64,000 bases of DNA, taken from contig CAMPDV010000113.1 of NCBI GenBank assembly GCA_946699065.1, positions 620,001 to 684,000 on the forward strand, given 5' to 3'. Shown one piece after another: positions 59,375-64,000 of this stretch; the stretch's first letter is position 1; every line of letters starts with the position of its first letter. This DNA is from Loxodes magnus. Its lineage: Eukaryota; Ciliophora; Karyorelictea; Loxodida; Loxodidae. Made by a program: the position numbers and the translations under genes. The notes under the pieces were generated by a model. That model saw nothing but the letters and a program-made list of their open reading frames with translations, had not been told where the DNA came from and did not search any database.

Positions 59375-59447
59375 TGCGGTTTGTGAGGATCGAACTCACG
59401 ACCTTCAGATTATGAGACTGACGCGCTACCGACTGCGCTAAAACCGC
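59375..59447 (-). tRNA. tRNA-Met(CAT), elongator type
   Basis: Identical to 53,854-53,926 on the opposite strand. Lies just after the 3' end of gene J. Confidence 0.96.
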
Positions 59448-59459
59448 GTTATATAATAA

Positions 59460-62031
59460 TTAGCAGTCTTTATTTATACAGAAAGAGCATAATTAGAAAG
59501 TAAATAAATTACTAAAAATAGAAGTTTATTTTATAAATAGTTTTAACAAAACTCTGCTATCTTTATTTCCTTAATTTTCTTTTAAAGTTTATCTTTCATT
59601 CTTTAATAACTAAATAATTCATCTTTAAAGTTACAATATTCAGATACATTAATTTTAACATTTTAGCTTCCAGATGCAAACTCTTTAATTTATTTAAATT
59701 TAATAGTTTCAAATATTTATGAAAGAGTGGCTTGGTTAGATTTTTGATTTTAAGCTATTACATCTGCTTTAAACTATAAATTTAGGTAATTTAATTTTAG
59801 TAATAGCTATTATTTCCTCTTTTTCCCAACTAAAACTAAAATTATTATATTTCTTCTTAATTTGAAAATGGAAGGCTTAAAGAAAGGTTTCTACACTACC
59901 TCCAAGAAATAGGAGAGGAAACCAGAAACCGAAATAATCCAGACCCCTGCCAAGTAACAAGAATCTCATCTATCAGGAACACAAACCTGGGAAGAGTACT
60001 AACAGGCTAGGAAAAGCCACAAACTTACCCCGGCATCTTAGGAGAAGCCAAGGAAACAACCTAAGTCTGCTCTACATTAGGAGACATCGGAAGTATATCC
60101 TTCCGGACAAATGAGCGTGGAGCAGCTCATTAAAGTAGTACTAAGCCTCTAGCAAGAGGTAAAGAAGCTTAAAAGGGAAAATACGAAACTAATGGACCTG
60201 ATTGAGCAAAAGGATACAAGAGAGCTACGAATGGCAAACTGGGAAAGGGAGCTCGACAACATCTGGAAACACAAACAGGAACAAATGAAACATATGAATG
60301 ACTCAATAAAGACGATTCAAGAGCAGAACAAGCAAATAATCTAGGGCCAGAGCCAAGTGCAAGAAATTCCTAAGATAGAGAAAATGGACATTGAAGAAGA
60401 GCAAGTAATCAAAATGACAAGAGAGAAAAGAATTAAGAAGAAATGCTATTTCTGTGGTAGCTATAGACACCTATATAGGAAATGTAGGAAATTCCAGGAA
60501 TACAAAAGAGAATATTGGATAAGAGAACAGAAAGAAAGAGAAATGCTCTATTGTAGCGCAGAGGGGAGTATATATAAAAAAAGATGGAATCAAAGAAGTG
60601 GTGAAACAAGAACCTTAGTAATACGGAAGAAGGGAAAACAAGAAATGTAAATAGGACCAAGGAAGAGAAAACAAGATATAAATCAAGAAAACTTTTTACA
60701 AACTTATTTTACGCGGCGGTGATGTAGACTGCTGCGAAACATTTAAATCAAATTATCTTATATTTCTTCTTTTATTAAAATTCTTCAATTTAATAAATTA
60801 TTTATAATAATTTACCTCATATTATATCATACTAAATAGAAAGATAAAGTTATACTTCATTATTTCTTGAACTATGAAAAAATTGTTAAAGCCTTATCTA
60901 ATAGCTAGTAAATTTAACTTTATATGAATTTATGTTCTAAAGTATTGCAATTTTATTCAATTTAGACTGAGATTTAATTTAAAAATGGTTAATCAAACAT
61001 TTAATTATCTAACTTTTATCAGACTTTTCCTTTATTCTTTTTTTAAATAGATAAAATTTACTAAGGAGATCATTGACAAAAGCATTAGAAGTACTTCATT
61101 ATCAAACTATTCTTAAATATTTTTGATAGCTTTAATAACTTAAAATTATGATTTTTGATACAAGATAAAATGCTAAACTTAATTAGGGAATTTCATAATT
61201 AGATATATGAATTTAGAATCAAAATAAATAAAAAAGTCAAATAAAAAGAAGAAAAATACTTATAATCTCTAAGAATTTCAAAAATCCATAGAATTAATTA
61301 TACTATAGCATTTCATATAATTTGGCTTTCTAGGTAATACTTTTAATGAGAAGGATAAAGTTTATGTTAGAGACTTAATTCTAAATAATTATTTTATAAT
61401 TAGCTTATTTAATAGCAACTTTATCAGATATCTATTTATATTTTAGTATTCAATTTATTATATGAGTATTTAAATCAAATTTAGGAATTAAAATAAGAAT
61501 AAAAAGTGAGAAATAAAGGAAATAATCATATCTGATTATATGCTTGAAACTTAAATGTACAAATATCTATGATTCTTTAGCATTTTAAACTATGCTATTA
61601 AATCCCTTTTTATCTACTTTTCCACTTAGATTTTATTTCCTTTTTATACCAATTAAGGTTTTAAGATTGTAATTTTCCTATTAAATGCTTATTTTTTCTG
61701 ATTTTATAAATGAATTAAAAGACTTTATCAATTGCCTTCTATAGAGGAATATTTGTATAATGCTAAAACTCCAAATATGTAAAATTAGGTAACTTATATA
61801 GTCAATAATTAATGCTTGGTCCGAATTACCCAGATTTAAGTTTATCTCATAAATATAATCCTGGTAAAGTTTATTCATTAAGAGAGTATAAATGCTCAAC
61901 ATCAAAATGCAACTAAAAGATAAATATACTTCTTTACAAAATGCTAGTAGAATAAGTATAACTAAAAGCAAAAATAAGCAAATTAGTTTAAATTAAGAAA
62001 TAGAAGCTAATAAATTAAAACAGTCATTCAT
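59460..62031 (-). CDS. Gene J, membrane protein with a Leu-rich tail, split by a gag-like element
   Basis: Minus-strand ATG 62,031 (MNDCFNLLASISQFKLI) begins with a signal- or membrane-like segment (LFLLLVILILLAF). The frame is open for about 420 codons to 60,772, with NLNLGNSDQALIIDYISY, a second membrane segment near 61,210 and a charged region (KKRIKEKSDKSQIIKC). A mobile element follows (59,859-60,757). Removing the element with one of its flanking 14-bp repeats continues the frame as QQKKKYNNFSFSWEKEE and IIAITKIKLPKF. After a probable short intron a Leu-rich stretch (YLKLLNLNKLKSLHLEAK, MYLNIVTLKMNYLVI) resembling leucine-rich repeats runs to about 59,460, next to tRNA-Met. Divergently paired with gene K (129 bp apart). 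Function unknown; the repeats suggest protein-protein contact. Confidence 0.6.
59859..60757 (+). mobile_element. gag-like element inserted in gene J, with 14-bp flanking repeats
   Basis: Flanked by TTATATTTCTTCTT at 59,845-59,858 and 60,758-60,771, consistent with a target-site duplication; the element ends are AATTTGA and TCAAATT (7-bp inverted match). It is antisense to gene J. Near the 3' end GCGGCGG can pair with CTGCTGC (with G-U pairs) around 60,713-60,735. The size (about 0.9 kb) equals one gag-like ORF plus short flanks. Confidence 0.8.
59868..60722 (+). CDS. Intact gag-like protein with CCHC zinc knuckle, 284 aa
   Basis: ATG 59,868 to TGA 60,720-60,722 with no internal TGA; Gln is often TAA/TAG. 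MEGLKKGFYTTSKKQERKPE is the family N-terminus. Next come a Pro/Gln/Ser-rich region, PSGQMSVEQLIKVVLSLQQE (nearly the same as in the 22.3 and 49.3 kb copies), a coiled coil (EVKKLKRENTKLMDLIEQK, ELDNIWKHKQEQMKHMND), KIEKMDIEEEQ and the knuckle Cys193-X2-Cys196-X4-His201-X4-Cys206 (CYFCGSYRHLYRKC), then a basic tail. The most intact copy in the window, so likely recently active or under selection. gag/ORF1 proteins package or chaperone element RNA; here that is inference. No polymerase is encoded in the element. Confidence 0.85.
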
Positions 62032-62160
62032 ACTAACTCCTATATAGTTATTTCAATTTATACCTTTCTTCTTATGTTTCGTAGTTTTAGCTTCAAATAT
62101 TATTCAATTCGCTTGTTTCATAGACAATATTCGAACCTTATTAACTATCTACTGTAAACT

Positions 62161-64000
62161 ATGCTAGAACTTTAGTAATTACTAAAAGCATTTGAGGCTT
62201 AGAAGAAAGAATATAAAAATAATTAAATGATTCTAGTTAATAATTGATATAAGTGCTATATTAATGCTGACTAATTAGCTTATAAGCTTCAACCAGAAAC
62301 TTTAACTAAAGTTTCAAATATATAAGAGTTTTTAGTCTTTTAAAGCTTTATATAAAATTAAGCTTTATCCCCTAGATAGTGGGTATTCAAGTTAGTTAGA
62401 GTCAACTAAGAAAATTAAAATTATTTAATTAGTGTTTATAATTAATTAAATAAGCTTAGTTTTTAAGTGTGCTTAGTAATTAACCTCTACTATCCAGAAC
62501 ATCTTAAATCTTTTAATTAAACTTTAACTTTATTAACTCCTAAGACTAAGATATTATTAATAATAAATGAAAGAATAAGAGTCTAAATGTATTTCATCTC
62601 ATGATAAAAAATAAAATCCAAACCCATTATAAATTATAAGGCTATACTAGTACTGAGTCCATAAGCAAGTAAGAAGATTTAACCTTATTATATATTTCTA
62701 AATATTTATCTTGCTTCCCTAAAATTTAGAAGTACTTTAGCTTTTACATCTATTAAAGAGAAATTATAGCTATTAAATGCCCTATATAGTACATTCAAGG
62801 GATATGATATAATATACTTCTCTCCTATGAGGTCTTTTAAAATTTAGAAGCTTATTTTTAACTGACTACTAATGTTCTTATTTAATAATTGCTCACATTT
62901 TAAAATTGGCTCAACTTACTCCTTCAATTTTATTAAACAATAAAGATTAAATCCTTACAAATAAAAGGAAAGCAAAGTAAAACTATTTTGCTATAAATTA
63001 AATTTTAACTATCTTTCAGTTTATTTATTTGAGGATAAATTAAATAATTTAATTAATACTTTTCAAGACAAGAGCTATAACTAACTAACTACAAAATAAC
63101 TCTTCCATCTAAGAAATATAGCAAAGCCAGGATTTAATTTAACTTGGAGGATCTAAAAATATAAAGAAAAAGTATATGATTAAAGTATTATAATAGTCAT
63201 ATAGATAATAATAGACATAGAGATGAATAAATATTTAATCTTTTGACCCTTAATTTATTGTTTTACTTATCTCATAATTATCCTTTTAGTTACTAGATAT
63301 AATTTTTCATCAAATGTACCATTCGCTATACTTAATTATAGCAATTAATTCTTTATATACCTAAAAAGCATAAGCATATATTCCTGCTCTATTGCTTATG
63401 ACAATTAATTTATAGCTATTTGAAGATTTAGGGGAAATTTAGACAACGTTTGATTTATTTTCTTTTTGTGAAAATATCCTTAATATAAGCTTTATCTCAC
63501 ATACACCTTTTAAAAATAATTTTATTATTAATTGAGTAATTAAAATTATAAGTATATTCTAAAGCCTAATTTCTTTACTGCTGCTATAGATATAAGCTTA
63601 GAAAATTATTTTTTTGTATGACCAATCAAATCAAGATTTCAGCATTCCTATCGATGACTTTATAAGCAAAATGAATAGCTATATTGAAGATAATTTCCAT
63701 AGTGAAAGCTATCATTTCCACATGCAATTTTAGAAATTTAAACTTAGTTCTTAGGCAATTTCATTTCTAGAAAAGCATGCTCTAAAGTGAAAAAAATATA
63801 TCCTCATTGACATAACTAGCAACTATTAACTTAATTAGATCATTTCGATTTTTTCTAGTCAGCACTAAATAATTCATTTAGCTATTAAAGAGCAAAACAA
63901 TTAAATATTCACAAAAAGCAAGTTCACTCATTTTATCCTTCCTGAAACTAAAACTCTAGCAGAAATTATGAATCGTTTTTTCAGGTCCTTCAATTGAACT
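62161..64000 (+). CDS. Gene K, unidentified protein, runs off the window
   Basis: ATG 62,161 (MLELQQLLKAFEAQKKEY) opens a soluble region: NNWYKCYINADQLAYKLQPE, NIQEFLVFQSFIQNQALSP, PEHLKSFNQTLTLLTPKTK. Later blocks in shifted frames imply short introns: FEDKLNNLINTFQDKSYN, a membrane-like segment near 63,260 (CFTYLIIILLVTRY), IPIDDFISKMNSYIEDN and YILIDITSNYQLNQIISIF, with AEIMNRFF close to the window end. A possible intron at 63,619-63,645 starts GTATGACC and ends TTTCAG. Composition and codon use match the other host genes; TGA occurs at several Trp-like sites. No family could be named. The 129 bp to gene J is a divergent promoter region. Confidence 0.55.

Noticed and set aside
62700..62850. 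Retroelement RNase H or integrase in gene K
   Set aside because: A short KEKLQLLNALYST-like reading resembles Ty3-type RNase H, but it is in a frame that is not the best coding frame and catalytic residues are missing.
1..64000. Tetrahymena-type code (TAA/TAG = Gln, TGA = stop only)
   Set aside because: It leaves otherwise continuous, paralogue-conserved frames cut by TGA at positions where another copy has TGG. Pseudogene decay alone would not keep the surrounding frame across 1-3 kb.
1..64000. CRISPR array, rRNA genes, bacterial operons, telomeric repeats
   Set aside because: No regularly spaced identical repeats, no rRNA-like conserved stretches, no Shine-Dalgarno-type gene clusters and no telomere-type tandem repeats were seen.

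Overview
ORGANISM AND CODE. This is about 78-80% A+T eukaryotic nuclear DNA from a ciliate. Under the standard code there are almost no long ORFs. Reading TAA and TAG as Gln and TGA as Trp opens frames of 0.5-3 kb almost everywhere, and duplicated copies conserve the protein in those frames. The Trp reading of TGA rests on homologous positions where one copy has TGA and another has TGG (1,904 against 6,696 and 40,321; 48,938 against 21,926). A code with all three stops reassigned is known from karyorelictean ciliates (Loxodes type) and Condylostoma. I infer a karyorelict-like ciliate; the genus is not provable here. Introns appear to be very short (26-54 nt, GT...AG).

LAYOUT. (1) 0-4.3 kb: a decayed gag-like element, a tRNA-Ser pseudogene and a family-1 membrane-protein gene broken by two insertions. 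(2) 4.3-42.8 kb: a giant inverted duplication, left arm about 4.3-14.15 kb and right arm about 31.5-42.8 kb. Each arm holds genes A (+ in the left arm) and B, with a tRNA-Asn between their 3' ends, and the start of gene C facing gene B. The spacer holds the rest of gene C, a nest of gag-like elements (15.6-23.2 kb) and a second tRNA-Ser plus family-1 gene. (3) 38.8-46.6 kb repeats the unit seen at 23.7-32.3 kb: tRNA-Ser, family-1 gene, tRNA-Asn (-), family-2 gene (-). (4) 46.6-52.8 kb: a second nest of gag-like and SINE-like elements. (5) 53.4-64 kb: gene I (+), gene J (-) and gene K (+), with mirrored tRNA-Met/tRNA-Leu pairs.

MOBILE DNA. Two classes stand out as G+C-richer islands. About twelve copies carry one gag-like ORF: a conserved N-terminal motif, a coiled coil and a CCHC zinc knuckle. 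No polymerase is visible, and a hairpin can be drawn at the 3' end of most of them. The second class is short SINE-like families A, B and C, which share one 5' hairpin 'head' but have unrelated bodies, plus an unrelated family D. Nearly every large gene here is interrupted by at least one such element. In gene J the element sits between 14-bp direct repeats, and removing the element with one repeat rejoins the reading frame. Either these genes are recent casualties, or the window is germline DNA from which the elements are removed (IES-like), or they are removed from RNA. This is the main hypothesis offered.

LIMITS. With no unambiguous stop codon, gene ends are approximate, and frames across introns were chosen by eye. 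Most host genes look like multi-pass membrane proteins and could not be named.
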